From Enterococcus thailandicus (GTDB lineage: Bacteria > Bacillota > Bacilli > Lactobacillales > Enterococcaceae): a stretch of 64,000 bases of DNA. The position numbers were made by a program, and so were the translations under genes. The stretch spans positions 62,001 to 126,000 of the forward strand of contig NZ_JXLE01000007.1 of NCBI RefSeq assembly GCF_001886265.1. Direction: 5' to 3'. Under the pieces are notes generated by a model. It did not search any database. It was not told the DNA's origin and was given only the letters and a program-made list of their open reading frames with translations. Below are positions 26,988-35,637 of this stretch, one piece after another. Every line of letters starts with the position of its first letter. Positions within the stretch are counted from its first letter, which is position 1.

Positions 26988-27677
26988 ATGGAGAATTATC
27001 TAAGTCTTTTAGGCGTTTTAATTGTTATTATTGGTTTTGCACTAAAATTAGATTCAATTTTGATTGTGATGGTTGCTTTAGTCGTAACTGCTTTAACAGG
27101 TGGGCTAGGGATTAATGGCATGCTTGAGTTATTGGGTACCAGCTTTGTAAATAATCGAGGCATGGCTATCTTTATTATTATCATGTTAGCAACAGGAACG
27201 TTAGAAAGAAATGGATTGAAAGAGTCTGCTGCGACTTTGATTCAACGATTCAAAAAAGTTTCAGCTGGCATGATTATCGATATCTATGGCGTTTTCCGGA
27301 TGATTTTTGCTGCGTTTAATGTGAGCTTTGGGGGCGTTGCAGGATTTGTTCGTCCAATTATTTTACCAATGGCATTAGGCACAGTTGAATCAAAAGGACT
27401 GAAAGTTCATCCAGAACATGAGGAAGAGCTTAAAGGAATGGCATCTGCTATGGAAAATATTTGTTGGTTCTTTGGACAAGTTTTATTTATCGGTGGTGCG
27501 GGCGCCTTGCTGGTACAGTCAACATTGAAAGACTTAGGTTATGAAGTGACCTTAGGACAGCTAGCGCTGGTTGAAGTACCAGTGGCACTGACTGCATTAG
27601 TTGTTTCTAGTATTTATTTCTATTTAAAAGAAAAGAAATTAGCAAAGAAATATTATTCTCAAGAAAAGGAGCAATAA
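26988..27677 (+). CDS. DUF969 membrane protein, putative 5-oxoproline transport subunit
   Basis: 230 residues from ATG 26988 behind GGGGGAGGAAAA; the longer frame start has no ribosome site. Five to six membrane spans, with YLSLLGVLIVIIGFALKLD at the start and FGGVAGFVRPIILPMALG in the middle. DUF969 and DUF979 proteins are encoded together and next to pyrrolidone carboxyl peptidase or 5-oxoprolinase genes in many bacteria, so a two-part transporter for pyroglutamate is the usual proposal. The stop is two bases before the DUF979 start: one operon. Confidence 0.82.
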   Translation: MENYLSLLGVLIVIIGFALKLDSILIVMVALVVTALTGGLGINGMLELLGTSFVNNRGMAIFIIIMLATGTLERNGLKESAATLIQRFKKVSAGMIIDIYGVFRMIFAAFNVSFGGVAGFVRPIILPMALGTVESKGLKVHPEHEEELKGMASAMENICWFFGQVLFIGGAGALLVQSTLKDLGYEVTLGQLALVEVPVALTALVVSSIYFYLKEKKLAKKYYSQEKEQ

Positions 27678-27678
27678 G

Positions 27679-28623
27679 ATGAATTTTTTTACGAATCCTG
27701 ATATTTTATTAAGTGATAAATTACTTGAAATTTTATATATCATCATGGGTCTAGTCTTAGTTTATACAGGGCTACGAAATCTACTTGATAAAACGAATCC
27801 ACATCGTTATGGCTCAGCCTTTTTTTGGGCAACGTTAGGTGTGGTGATTGCAGCCGGCCGATGGTTGCCACCACTAGTAAGTGGTATCTTGATTTTTGCT
27901 ATGACGATTCCAGCAATTGCGAAAAGGGTGAGCAAGGGTGATAGTCGTTTGCCTTCAAAAGAATATATGGAAAAAATGTCAAGCAAACTAGGCATGAAGA
28001 TTTTTATTCCAGCGTTAAGTATTGGGGTATTTGCAATTTTGTTTGCCTTATTCACCAAATTAGGTGCTTTAGTTGGAGTTGGAGTTGGTGTCTTTGCAGC
28101 GATGGCGATTTTGATGTTCTTTTCCCGCGACAATCAGCCTACAACGTTCTTAGACGACGCAGCTGATATGTTAGGAACAGTTGGTCCGTTGAGTATGTTA
28201 CCAATGCTACTTGCTTCATTGGGCGCTGTGTTTACCAGTGCAGGAGTAGGAACGGTGATTTCAAATGCTGTTGGTACAATTGTTCCTGAAGGAAACGTGA
28301 ATATTGGGATTATTATCTATGCAGTGGGAATGGTTGTCTTCACAGTAATTATGGGAAATGCCTTCGCAGCAATTACAGTCATGACTGTTGGGATTGGTGC
28401 ACCGTTTGTCTTTAGTCAAGGAGCAAATCCAGCGCTGATTGGAATGGTTGCTTTAACTTGTGGTTTTTGTGGAACGCTCTTGACACCGATGGCTGCAAAC
28501 TTTAATATTGTTCCAGTCGCTATGTTAGAAATGAAAGACAAGTATGGCGTAATCAAAAATCAATTATTTATTGCTTTATTTATGTTAGTATTCCAAATTG
28601 CTTATATGATTTTATTTAAATAA
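27679..28623 (+). CDS. DUF979 membrane protein, partner of DUF969
   Basis: 314 residues, nine to ten membrane spans. Segments GSAFFWATLGVVIAAGRWLP, NAFAAITVMTVGIGAPFVF and LTCGFCGTLLTPMAANFNIV are conserved in the family; the last resembles the substrate-binding hairpins of dicarboxylate or citrate-type carriers. AAAGGAGCAATAAG precedes ATG 27679. The pcp gene begins 16 bases after the stop. Transport of pyroglutamate or related peptides is inferred from context only. Confidence 0.82.
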   Translation: MNFFTNPDILLSDKLLEILYIIMGLVLVYTGLRNLLDKTNPHRYGSAFFWATLGVVIAAGRWLPPLVSGILIFAMTIPAIAKRVSKGDSRLPSKEYMEKMSSKLGMKIFIPALSIGVFAILFALFTKLGALVGVGVGVFAAMAILMFFSRDNQPTTFLDDAADMLGTVGPLSMLPMLLASLGAVFTSAGVGTVISNAVGTIVPEGNVNIGIIIYAVGMVVFTVIMGNAFAAITVMTVGIGAPFVFSQGANPALIGMVALTCGFCGTLLTPMAANFNIVPVAMLEMKDKYGVIKNQLFIALFMLVFQIAYMILFK

Positions 28624-28639
28624 TTAGGAGGAACAAAAG

Positions 28640-29284
28640 ATGAAAGTATTAGTAACAGGTTTTGATCCATTTGGTGGCGACAAAGTAAATCCAGCTTATG
28701 AAGCTGTAAAAAAAATGCCTGCAGAAATTGCGGGAGCTGAGATTATCAAACTAGAAGTACCAACTGTTTTTGGAAAAAGTAGCCAAGTAGTCAGAGAAGC
28801 AATCAAAGAGCATCAACCGGAAATTGTCATTTGTGTTGGACAAGCAGGAGGTCGCTCAGCTGTTTCATTTGAACGAGTAGCAATCAATCTAGCAGAAGCA
28901 CGTATTCCTGATAATGAAGGAAACCAACCGTTTGATACGGCATTGGAAGAAGACGGACCAGCCGCTTATTTTACTACGTTGCCAATCAAAGCAATGACTA
29001 AAAATGTTCACGATCATGGACTGCCAGCATATATTTCTTATACTGCAGGAACATTTGTCTGCAATGATATCATGTATCGTTTACTACATGTCCTTCATAC
29101 AGAATTTCCAACAATTCGTGGTGGCTTTATCCATGTGCCGTTTTCACCTGATCAAGTAATCGAACGTCCAGTGGGTACAGCATCTATGTCATTAGCTGAT
29201 ATTGCCGATTCACTAACGTATGCGGTCGAAGCTGCAATTGAAAATGAACAAGATATTTCTGGTAATGCAGGTACAACTCACTAA
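28640..29284 (+). CDS. pcp: Pyrrolidone-carboxylate peptidase (pyroglutamyl peptidase I)
   Basis: 214 residues, standard length. MKVLVTGFDPFGGDKVNPAY is the family start, FERVAINLAEARIPDNEG holds the catalytic glutamate, AGTFVCNDIMYRLLH the nucleophile cysteine and GGFIHVPFSPDQ the histidine: a full Glu-Cys-His triad. It removes N-terminal pyroglutamate from peptides in the cytoplasm. It is the last gene of the DUF969-DUF979-pcp operon; a terminator follows. Confidence 0.95.
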   Translation: MKVLVTGFDPFGGDKVNPAYEAVKKMPAEIAGAEIIKLEVPTVFGKSSQVVREAIKEHQPEIVICVGQAGGRSAVSFERVAINLAEARIPDNEGNQPFDTALEEDGPAAYFTTLPIKAMTKNVHDHGLPAYISYTAGTFVCNDIMYRLLHVLHTEFPTIRGGFIHVPFSPDQVIERPVGTASMSLADIADSLTYAVEAAIENEQDISGNAGTTH

Positions 29285-29304
29285 TAATTAGCAATCAAAT
29301 AGTA

Positions 29305-29349
29305 GAGGCTGGCAACTAACGACTCGTTAGATCCCAGCTTCTTTTTTTA
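29305..29349 (+). terminator. Rho-independent terminator
   Basis: GAGGCTGGCAACTAAC (29305-29320) pairs with GTTAGATCCCAGCTTC (29326-29341) and is followed by seven Ts. It lies directly before the next gene's AGGAGGG ribosome site. Confidence 0.85.
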
Positions 29350-29362
29350 GGAGGGAAACGTT

Positions 29363-30658
29363 ATGGAAGAATGGAAAGCAGTATTTGAAGAATGGTTTCC
29401 CAAAGAACTAAATAAGAAAAGTTATCCAATTAAAGTATCAAAACAATATACCAGCAATCAACGCTTTGAAATTTATGAACGGTTGACGAAGCCACAACGC
29501 AAATTAGTTGATAAATACCGTCGTTACTTAATCAATTCACGTTTTATGGAAGAAAATTATTTGGCTGCTACGGATTGGGTATTTGCTGACTTTAAAATCA
29601 ACCCTTTTTTTCGAACTTCTCGAAGACAAGAAAAGTTGTATTGTGATTGTGGACGAGAATTAAAGGTTCAATACATCGTTAAATCCCCAAAAACAGGGAA
29701 AATTCTAAAACTAGGAATCAATCACTTTGCCGAGCATCTGCATGTATCACCAGCAATTGCAAATTCAATCCATCAAGGGATGACACAAGTTGATTTAGCA
29801 TTGGATGAACTATTATGGTTAAAACAACAAAATATCGAATTTCCTGAAGTGTTATGGCAAGAATATCTTTTTTCTTTGTACCATAACCGACGATTGAAAC
29901 GACCGTATTTACCAGACGTTCATTTGGCTAAACGAGTAGCAGATTTTCGACAAGCTCAGATGCCCATTTACTTAGCAGATTATCAGGCAATAGAACATGA
30001 AATCCAAAAAATCAGTGAGCAGATTGCTGATCAGCCAAAGAAAAGTCGAGCAAAGAAGGAATTATTTGAAGATTTTACAGAAGAGTTAACGAGGAACATT
30101 GAAGAATTTTTGACAAATTACCGTGCATTTTTACGAAAAGATTGGCAAGCTGTCTTGATGGATACAAAGGAAAAATTACCAAGCAGTTATTTTGACTTAT
30201 TGATTGCTGAATTACGTTCGTTCAATCGAGAACAGCCGACGCATCAGTTGACTGAAGCGAAGGTGCGCGCACAACAACAACGTTTTATCCAACCGGCTAT
30301 TTACATCTTGATTTGGGAAAAATATGCCTATTATGGTTTTACAGAAGGCTTTTTTGATAGTTTGCCGAGAGTTATCCGTAATGGATTTTTAAAAGCCTTA
30401 CGCCGAGAAAATACGAGTGAGCAACTGTCGAGCATTGAAGTCAAATCAACTAGTAAAAAGCTGACTGAACAAGAATGGCAAAGCCTTGCTCACTCACTTC
30501 ATGGCAAAAAAGTAGCCGAAGTGATTGTTGATTTTGAACAACGGCAGTATGTCTTTTCAGAAGAACAAAAAACAGCGTTAGATTATTATCAAAAATTAGA
30601 ACACTCTCTTTATTTAGAAAAGCCAGAAGTTAAAGCACTATTGAAAGAATTGCTATAA
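29363..30658 (+). CDS. Hypothetical cytoplasmic protein with a C-x-C...H segment, 431 aa
   Basis: Behind AGGAGGGAAACG. No signal peptide or membrane span; highly charged and helical. Residues about 90-130 contain LYCDCGRELKVQYIVKSPKT and LKLGINHFAEHLHVSP, with two close cysteines and several histidines that could bind a metal. A coiled segment around residues 210-240 (IEHEIQKISEQIADQPKKSR) separates this from a helical C-terminal half. I recall similar Firmicutes proteins carried as a domain of unknown function (DUF3895-like) but cannot confirm it. Single gene between two terminators. Confidence 0.7.
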   Translation: MEEWKAVFEEWFPKELNKKSYPIKVSKQYTSNQRFEIYERLTKPQRKLVDKYRRYLINSRFMEENYLAATDWVFADFKINPFFRTSRRQEKLYCDCGRELKVQYIVKSPKTGKILKLGINHFAEHLHVSPAIANSIHQGMTQVDLALDELLWLKQQNIEFPEVLWQEYLFSLYHNRRLKRPYLPDVHLAKRVADFRQAQMPIYLADYQAIEHEIQKISEQIADQPKKSRAKKELFEDFTEELTRNIEEFLTNYRAFLRKDWQAVLMDTKEKLPSSYFDLLIAELRSFNREQPTHQLTEAKVRAQQQRFIQPAIYILIWEKYAYYGFTEGFFDSLPRVIRNGFLKALRRENTSEQLSSIEVKSTSKKLTEQEWQSLAHSLHGKKVAEVIVDFEQRQYVFSEEQKTALDYYQKLEHSLYLEKPEVKALLKELL

Positions 30659-30694
30659 AAAAACTACTGTGACGAAAAGTCACAGTAGTTTTTT
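30658..30694 (+). terminator. Rho-independent terminator
   Basis: ACTACTGTGAC and GTCACAGTAGT pair perfectly around GAAAA, flanked by A- and T-runs, just after the stop of the 431-aa gene. Confidence 0.9.
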
Positions 30695-30696
30695 GT

Positions 30697-31528
30697 TCGT
30701 TGCTTTAAGCTGTTCTTGATACAACCTTCGCCAATAAGAATTTCTTTTCTAAACTATTTTTAGAAAAATTTCCTTATTGGTTGAAGCTAACCATTTTGCG
30801 TCACAACCTTATTCACGGTGTTCCCAAAGCAACTCCTCAAGATAACTTGCATTCACTTCAAAATATGAAAAGCTATTTTGAGTGTTTGCTCATTATCTGT
30901 TCGGAGCTAAACGTTTTGCGCCACAACCTTATTCACGGTGTTCCCAAAGCAACTCCTCAAGATAACTTGCATTCACTTCAAAATATGAAAAGCTATTTTG
31001 AGTGTTTGCTCATTATCTGTTCGGAGCTAAACGTTTTGCGCCACAACCTTATTCACGGTGTTCCCAAAGCAACTCCTCAAGATAACTTGCATTCACTTCA
31101 AAATATGAAAAGCTATTTTGAGTGTTTGCTCATTATCTGTTCGGAGCTAAACGTTTTGCGCCACAACCTTATTCACGGTGTTCCCAAAGCAACTCCTCAA
31201 GATAACTTGCATTCACTTCAAAATATGAAAAGCTATTTTGAGTGTTTGCTCATTATCTGTTCGGAGCTAAACGTTTTGCGCCACAACCTTATTCACGGTG
31301 TTCCCAAAGCAACTCCTCAAGATAACTTGCATTCACTTCAAAATATAAAAAGCTATTTTGAGTGTTTGCTCATTATCTGTTCGGAGCTAAACGCTTTGCA
31401 CCACAACCTTATTCACGGTGTTCCCAAAGCAACTCCTCAAGATAACTTGCATTCACTTCAAAATATGAAAAGCTATTTTGAGAGCCTGCTCGCTATCTTG
31501 TCGGAGCTAAACGCTTTGTGCCACAACC
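30697..31528 (-). repeat. Tandem array of 120-bp hairpin elements (cluster C, six regular units plus one divergent)
   Basis: Read on the minus strand, units start GGTTGTGKC at 31528, 31408, 31288, 31168, 31048, 30928 and 30808, an exact 120-bp period. The four units ending at 30928, 31048, 31168 and 31288 are identical except for rare bases; the outer ones differ. Each folds end to end: AGATAATGAGC and CACTCAAAAT pair with ATTTTGAAGTG and GCAAGTTATCT. The unit at 30710-30808 is another subfamily, pairing CCAATAAGGAAATTTTTCT with AGAAATTCTTATTGG-like bases. The array starts immediately at the pnuC stop codon. The 120-bp period is a multiple of three and creates a false 278-codon frame on the + strand. 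Confidence 0.95.
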
Positions 31529-32278
31529 TTACGCGTGTTGATGTGTCTGATAATATTCTTCTTCCATTTTTTGCATTCTTTCACGTTCTTTCTGGTTGTA
31601 CCAAGGAGAAACGGTGAAGGCCAATACATCGTTTAGCAAATAAACAGAGCTGTTAACAAACATTGCTAGACTCGCAGAACCATGTGTAAATGATACATAC
31701 CAAAGAACCATTTGAGCCAAACCAGATGCTAACCACCAATAATATTGATTGTTGTATCGCAAGAAGCTGATGATACCAGCTGAAAGACTGATTGAAAAGG
31801 CAATCGCATCAATCCAAGGACGAGGATCATCAGTATAACGACCAATCAAGAAACCTGAAACAAAATAAACAAGAATAGTACCGATAATTGCGATGAACCA
31901 ACTTTTACCAGTAAATTTACGAATTTTTGAAGCCATATTGTGATTCCATTCTTTACTTAATAAAACGGGAATATCCAAAGTTACCATATAAGCAATTTGT
32001 TCACCTATACTTAAATAATTTTTAGCTGAAAAGCCGACAATGATGAAACACATAGCAGATAAAATGCCCAAAACACCATTAACAGATTTCGCAGCGTTGA
32101 TCGATAAAATACATAAAACACCTAAATTAGTCCCGATAAAAGCAACAATCGACAGCCAAGTAATGGGGCTATTTACGAGTGTCATGATTTGACAACCCAG
32201 ACTAAAAAAGAAAAGATAATAATTTTGTTGAGGCCAACCTTTTAGCTGATGAGCTAGAAAATGAAAATATGATTTCAT
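31529..32278 (-). CDS. pnuC: PnuC-type nicotinamide nucleoside transporter
   Basis: 249 residues from ATG 32278, preceded by AAAGGAG ten bases upstream. Seven to eight membrane spans; RYTDDPRPWIDAIAFSISLS and the aromatic YNNQYYWWLASGLAQMVLWY match the PnuC fold, which moves nicotinamide riboside by facilitated diffusion driven by phosphorylation inside. No NadR kinase gene is adjacent. The palindrome just upstream may be a NiaR operator. The TAA stop codon directly joins the first unit of the hairpin-element array. Confidence 0.88.
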   Translation of the reverse strand: MKSYFHFLAHQLKGWPQQNYYLFFFSLGCQIMTLVNSPITWLSIVAFIGTNLGVLCILSINAAKSVNGVLGILSAMCFIIVGFSAKNYLSIGEQIAYMVTLDIPVLLSKEWNHNMASKIRKFTGKSWFIAIIGTILVYFVSGFLIGRYTDDPRPWIDAIAFSISLSAGIISFLRYNNQYYWWLASGLAQMVLWYVSFTHGSASLAMFVNSSVYLLNDVLAFTVSPWYNQKERERMQKMEEEYYQTHQHA

Positions 32279-32294
32279 GTATAAGAACTCCTTT

Positions 32295-32314
32295 AGACAC
32301 AAAATGTAGTGTCT
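32295..32314 (-). promoter_or_regulatory. Candidate NiaR-type operator upstream of pnuC
   Basis: AGACAC (32295-32300) and GTGTCT (32309-32314) form an inverted repeat with an 8-base centre, between the pnuC ribosome site and its likely promoter. NAD-responsive NiaR repressors in Firmicutes bind TGTC/GACA-containing palindromes in front of niacin transporters. The identification rests on position and half-sites only. Confidence 0.45.
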
Positions 32315-32452
32315 CTAGATTTTTTTACCACAATCTATTGTATGCTTTTAAATGATAAAATCTAGTCTTACAATTTAAAAAAATCTGTGTTATGATATTT
32401 TTATTTCAAATTTCTGCAAAAAACAGAAAAGATTTCAAAGTGTAAATCAAAC

Positions 32453-32490
32453 AAAAAAGCCATTAGTCAATTACCTGACTTTTGGCTTTT
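32453..32490 (-). terminator. Terminator of the endonuclease/phosphatase-family gene
   Basis: On the minus strand AAAAGCCAAAAGTCA pairs with TGACTAATGGCTTTT with one mismatch and is followed by Ts, directly after the stop at 32496. Confidence 0.75.
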
Positions 32491-32495
32491 CTTTT

Positions 32496-33566
32496 TCATT
32501 GTAGAGAGAATGTCATCTGAACCGGATTATGATCTGAATAAGCAAATTTCGTATCAATTACTTGAATATCTTTAATTGAAAGATTATCAGAAACCAAAAA
32601 TCCATCAATTAACGTGACGAAAGTTTTGTCTGGTTGATAAGCTTCGTTTAAATTGCGTACAGAAGGAACTGCTTTTTCTGCTAAATCTTTTCGAACGATG
32701 TGCATGCCTTTCGGTAAAAGTTCTTCAGGAAACGCATGTGTCCAACTCAAATCCTCTTTTGTTTCGCCAAAAATTTTCTCGCTATCCGGCAACAGAGTGT
32801 GATTATAATCACCACCTACAATGATATAATTTTTTTCTGCTTGATCTTTTTTGATTTGTGCGACTAATTTTTTGATTTGTGCTTTTTGAATCGCAGGATC
32901 TTTTGTATAAGCAGAGAGATGTAAATTATAAAGTGAAAGAAATCTGCCATTTGCAACAGGAATCTTACTTACCGTAAATGCACGGTCTAAGTCAAAAAAC
33001 TTATTGAACCCAGTTTCGATGGGTAAAGAATAGCGTGTACTTTCAGCAATCGTTCCTTTACTAAAAGTGACCAACCCAGATTGTGATTTACCAATTGGTT
33101 GTGTGATTGGATAAAAAAGATAAGCCGAGTTATAATTTTGACCATAAACAGATGAATAGTCACTAAAATTTTGTGAAAGAGCGGCAACTTCATCAATGTT
33201 ATATGAACGAGTTGCTTTCTTGTCAACTTCTTGAAAGAAGGCAAAGTCTGGTTGGTGTTCTTGGATAACACCTTGGATTTCCTGTAAGTTATGTTTAACA
33301 TTTTGTTTACTAAATGCTCGTGACTCAGTGCCGCCATCCATAAAAAAACTATAATCAGGCGGATAGGCCGCATAACCAATATTATAGGTCATGATTTGAT
33401 AGTCTTGAGCTGTCTGGAGATCTTTGGATGAACTACTTGACTGAATAGTAAGTGCCTGGTTGTCAGCTTCTCGGTGATAGCTTAGATACACGTAACCAAC
33501 ATAGCCTGCTATAATAAGTGCAAGAATTGCGAATATTGATAAAAGTATTTTTAGTAATTTTTTCAT
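32496..33566 (-). CDS. Membrane-anchored endonuclease/exonuclease/phosphatase-family protein
   Basis: 356 residues. A single N-terminal span (LLKILLSIFAILALIIAGYV) anchors an outward-facing EEP domain. Motifs in order: MTYNIGYAAY, DFAFFQEVD, LSLYNLHLSAY, IIVGGDYNH and the final YSDHNPVQMTF, which give the metal and catalytic Asn, Glu, His and Asp residues. Extracellular members include DNases, sphingomyelinase-like and phosphoinositide phosphatases; the substrate here cannot be told. ATG 33566 follows AAGGAGGAGAAA. Single gene. Confidence 0.82.
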   Translation of the reverse strand: MKKLLKILLSIFAILALIIAGYVGYVYLSYHREADNQALTIQSSSSSKDLQTAQDYQIMTYNIGYAAYPPDYSFFMDGGTESRAFSKQNVKHNLQEIQGVIQEHQPDFAFFQEVDKKATRSYNIDEVAALSQNFSDYSSVYGQNYNSAYLFYPITQPIGKSQSGLVTFSKGTIAESTRYSLPIETGFNKFFDLDRAFTVSKIPVANGRFLSLYNLHLSAYTKDPAIQKAQIKKLVAQIKKDQAEKNYIIVGGDYNHTLLPDSEKIFGETKEDLSWTHAFPEELLPKGMHIVRKDLAEKAVPSVRNLNEAYQPDKTFVTLIDGFLVSDNLSIKDIQVIDTKFAYSDHNPVQMTFSLQ

Positions 33567-33707
33567 TTTCTCCTCCTTAAAATATATATATCTTAGCAGT
33601 AATTTAATTAAGAAGCGAGGAGTTTGTGTTCATGACAACCGGATTAAATCATCAGAGTTCTAAAGATTGTACCAATAAATTTTTTTGAGTTAAGAAAGGG
33701 AAAAAGA

Positions 33708-34088
33708 ATGAATTTATCAACCATCCACCATGTAGCAATCATTGTTTCTGATTATCAAAAATCGCGAGAGTTTTATGTCGAAAAACTAGGCTTTGAAGTA
33801 ATTCGTGAGAACTATCGCACAGACAGAGGTGATTACAAACTAGACTTAAGACTAGGAGAGGCTGAATTGGAGATTTTTGGCATTGCTTCTGCACCAGCAA
33901 GACCAAACTATCCAGAAGCTTGTGGGTTGCGCCACTTAGCTTTTAAAGTCGATCAGATTGAAGAAGTTGTAGCTGAACTTCAGCAAATGGGTATTGAGAC
34001 AGAGCCAATTAGAAAAGATACTTTTACAGGTGAAAAAATGACTTTTTTCTTTGATCCAGATGGCTTACCACTTGAATTACATGAATAG
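33708..34088 (+). CDS. VOC-family (glyoxalase I-like) protein
   Basis: 126 residues, one VOC unit of two beta-alpha-beta-beta-beta modules. STIHHVAIIVSDYQKSREFY holds the first metal histidine, ELEIFG the mid glutamate, CGLRHLAFKVD the second histidine and DPDGLPLELHE the final glutamate. Looks like the GloA2/YaeR-type proteins of Gram-positives; methylglyoxal detoxification is possible but not shown. AAAGGGAAAAAG precedes ATG 33708. Confidence 0.85.
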   Translation: MNLSTIHHVAIIVSDYQKSREFYVEKLGFEVIRENYRTDRGDYKLDLRLGEAELEIFGIASAPARPNYPEACGLRHLAFKVDQIEEVVAELQQMGIETEPIRKDTFTGEKMTFFFDPDGLPLELHE

Positions 34089-34182
34089 ATAACAAAACTG
34101 TCACTTCTTTTTCACTTGCTTCGATTTTTCCAAAAACAGAGTCTTGGTATACTGAAAAAAATTGGGAAAAGGGAGTAGGCAA

Positions 34183-34701
34183 ATGAAAAAAATCGTTCTT
34201 ACTTTGGCTGCTTTAGTGTTTGTTGGCGTTGCGGGTGGAATGGGCTTGTTAAATGCAACTTTTCAACCAGATGATTTGAGTGAGCAAGATTATCAAATTT
34301 CTCTGGAAGAAGCAATTTCAATTTTTGAAGAGGAAGCACACAGTCAGAAAGTGACAAGCATTGGCTTTTTTTTACCTGATGAAGTTAAGAAAACTGCTAG
34401 TTCAGCTTATAGTTATTTATTTGTAGATAAAGAGCATGAAGTTGTTGTCAATCCAACGACGGGAAAAACGACGACCAAAGCTATCAGCCAACAAAAAAAG
34501 CAAAATCAGACACAATTAGAGACGAAAAAGCTGCGTAAAGCTAAGAAACCGCAAGTTGCTATGAAAGAAGCGATTGCTGTTTCTGGAAACAAGCGGGCAA
34601 AAGTCCATGCTTGGGAAATTCTCGAAAAAGAAGGGAAACTTTACTACAATATCCATCTTTTAGCCGAGAAAAAAATCCAGCAATTTTTAATATCAGCATA
34701 G
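34183..34701 (+). CDS. PepSY-domain secreted or membrane-anchored protein
   Basis: 172 residues from ATG 34183 behind AAAAGGGAGTAGG. An N-terminal hydrophobic segment (IVLTLAALVFVGVAGGMGLL) without a lipobox suggests a signal anchor. Two repeats follow with ISLEEAISIFEEEAHSQKVT and VAMKEAIAVSGNKRAKVHAW, the start of PepSY modules, each ending in a Y-x-V/I strand. PepSY proteins often bind or inhibit peptidases outside the cell. No partner gene is visible. Confidence 0.72.
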   Translation: MKKIVLTLAALVFVGVAGGMGLLNATFQPDDLSEQDYQISLEEAISIFEEEAHSQKVTSIGFFLPDEVKKTASSAYSYLFVDKEHEVVVNPTTGKTTTKAISQQKKQNQTQLETKKLRKAKKPQVAMKEAIAVSGNKRAKVHAWEILEKEGKLYYNIHLLAEKKIQQFLISA

Positions 34702-34784
34702 TCCAGAAAGAGAAGGTTATCACTTCTCTTTTTTTGTATATAAGAGTAATCTAAAGGTGTGAAAACCGAAAGGAAGTTGAGATT

Positions 34785-34964
34785 ATGGAAAAGATGGTGT
34801 GCCCACATTGTGGTAAAAAATTTGCGTATCATGAAGTTAGAAATGTTGTTGAACACGTGGATAAAGAAGTACCAATTGTTTGTCCATATTGCCGTGAAGA
34901 AGCAGCAAAACGAGTCTCTCACGGTTACTTTGTTACTCAAAAAATTGAAAATTATTTAAAATAA
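34785..34964 (+). CDS. Small zinc-ribbon protein, 59 aa
   Basis: ATG 34785 lies after AGGAAGTTGAG. The product begins MEKMVCPHCGKKFAYHEV and contains IVCPYCREEAAKRV: two C-x-x-C knuckles 27 residues apart, a zinc ribbon, then a short basic/aromatic tail ending ENYLK. Function unknown; such proteins often bind nucleic acid or a partner enzyme. It lies 60 bases before the next gene with only a weak ribosome site between. Just below usual length cut-offs. Confidence 0.75.
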   Translation: MEKMVCPHCGKKFAYHEVRNVVEHVDKEVPIVCPYCREEAAKRVSHGYFVTQKIENYLK

Positions 34965-35024
34965 CGAATTTTGCACTTTCTTTTTCCAAATGCTACAATG
35001 GCAAGAAAAGGAGAGAGAATAAAC

Positions 35025-35588
35025 ATGATTCGTTTTGCAAGAAAAGAAGACGGACCTGAAATTGCACCGTTGATTTTGGTCATTTTAAAAGATATGGAAT
35101 TACCATTTGTTCAAACCTTTGGCGAGCAAAAAACAATTGAGGTTTTAACTGATGCAATTGCTGATCCGGACTATCGTTATAGCTATACTCGTGGAATCGT
35201 TGAAGAAATAGATGGAAAAGTGGCAGGTGTTGCCTTTGGCTATACGGACGAAGAAGAACCTATGATTGATTTACCGTTAGCTGATATTTTAGAAAAACAT
35301 GAACTTCCACGTGACCAATATTTATTTATAGATAAAGAAACCTTACCTAATGAATGGTATCTGGATACGATTTCTGTTTCTGAAAAATTTAGAGGAAAAG
35401 GAATTGGCTCTAAACTATTAGAAGCGTTACCGATGTTAGCAGAAAAAGCGAACCGAACAATCATCGGTTTGAGCGTCGATCAACAAAATCCACAAGCAAA
35501 AAAATTATATGAGCGTCATGGATTTGAAGTCGTTGAAGAAACGGAAATCAGCGGGCATCAATATGAGCATATGCAAAAGACAATATAA
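35025..35588 (+). CDS. GNAT-family N-acetyltransferase
   Basis: 187 residues from ATG 35025, behind AAAAGGAGAGAG; the longer frame has no ribosome site. MIRFARKEDGPEIAPLILVI is a typical GNAT start. The acetyl-CoA loop is in WYLDTISVSEKFRGKGIGSK and the end GLSVDQQNPQAKKLYERHGF is the canonical motif B. Relatives are often annotated as ribosomal-protein or small-molecule acetyltransferases; the substrate is unknown. Confidence 0.85.
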   Translation: MIRFARKEDGPEIAPLILVILKDMELPFVQTFGEQKTIEVLTDAIADPDYRYSYTRGIVEEIDGKVAGVAFGYTDEEEPMIDLPLADILEKHELPRDQYLFIDKETLPNEWYLDTISVSEKFRGKGIGSKLLEALPMLAEKANRTIIGLSVDQQNPQAKKLYERHGFEVVEETEISGHQYEHMQKTI

Positions 35589-35637
35589 AAGTTGTTTGTA
35601 GATAGACTAAGGGTTAGCCAATAAAAAATGAAAAACA

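Noticed and set aside
30697-31528. CRISPR-like regular array
   Set aside because: The whole 120-bp period is repeated with no unique spacers, the units are far too long, and no cas genes are near.
30781-31617. Long + strand frame with 40-residue repeats
   Set aside because: It is the translation of non-coding 120-bp hairpin elements; no ribosome site, and the same element has 119-bp periods elsewhere, which would destroy any frame.
34644-34940. Minus-strand frame of 98 codons
   Set aside because: Antisense to the zinc-ribbon gene with two C-x-x-C knuckles on the + strand, which is the real gene.
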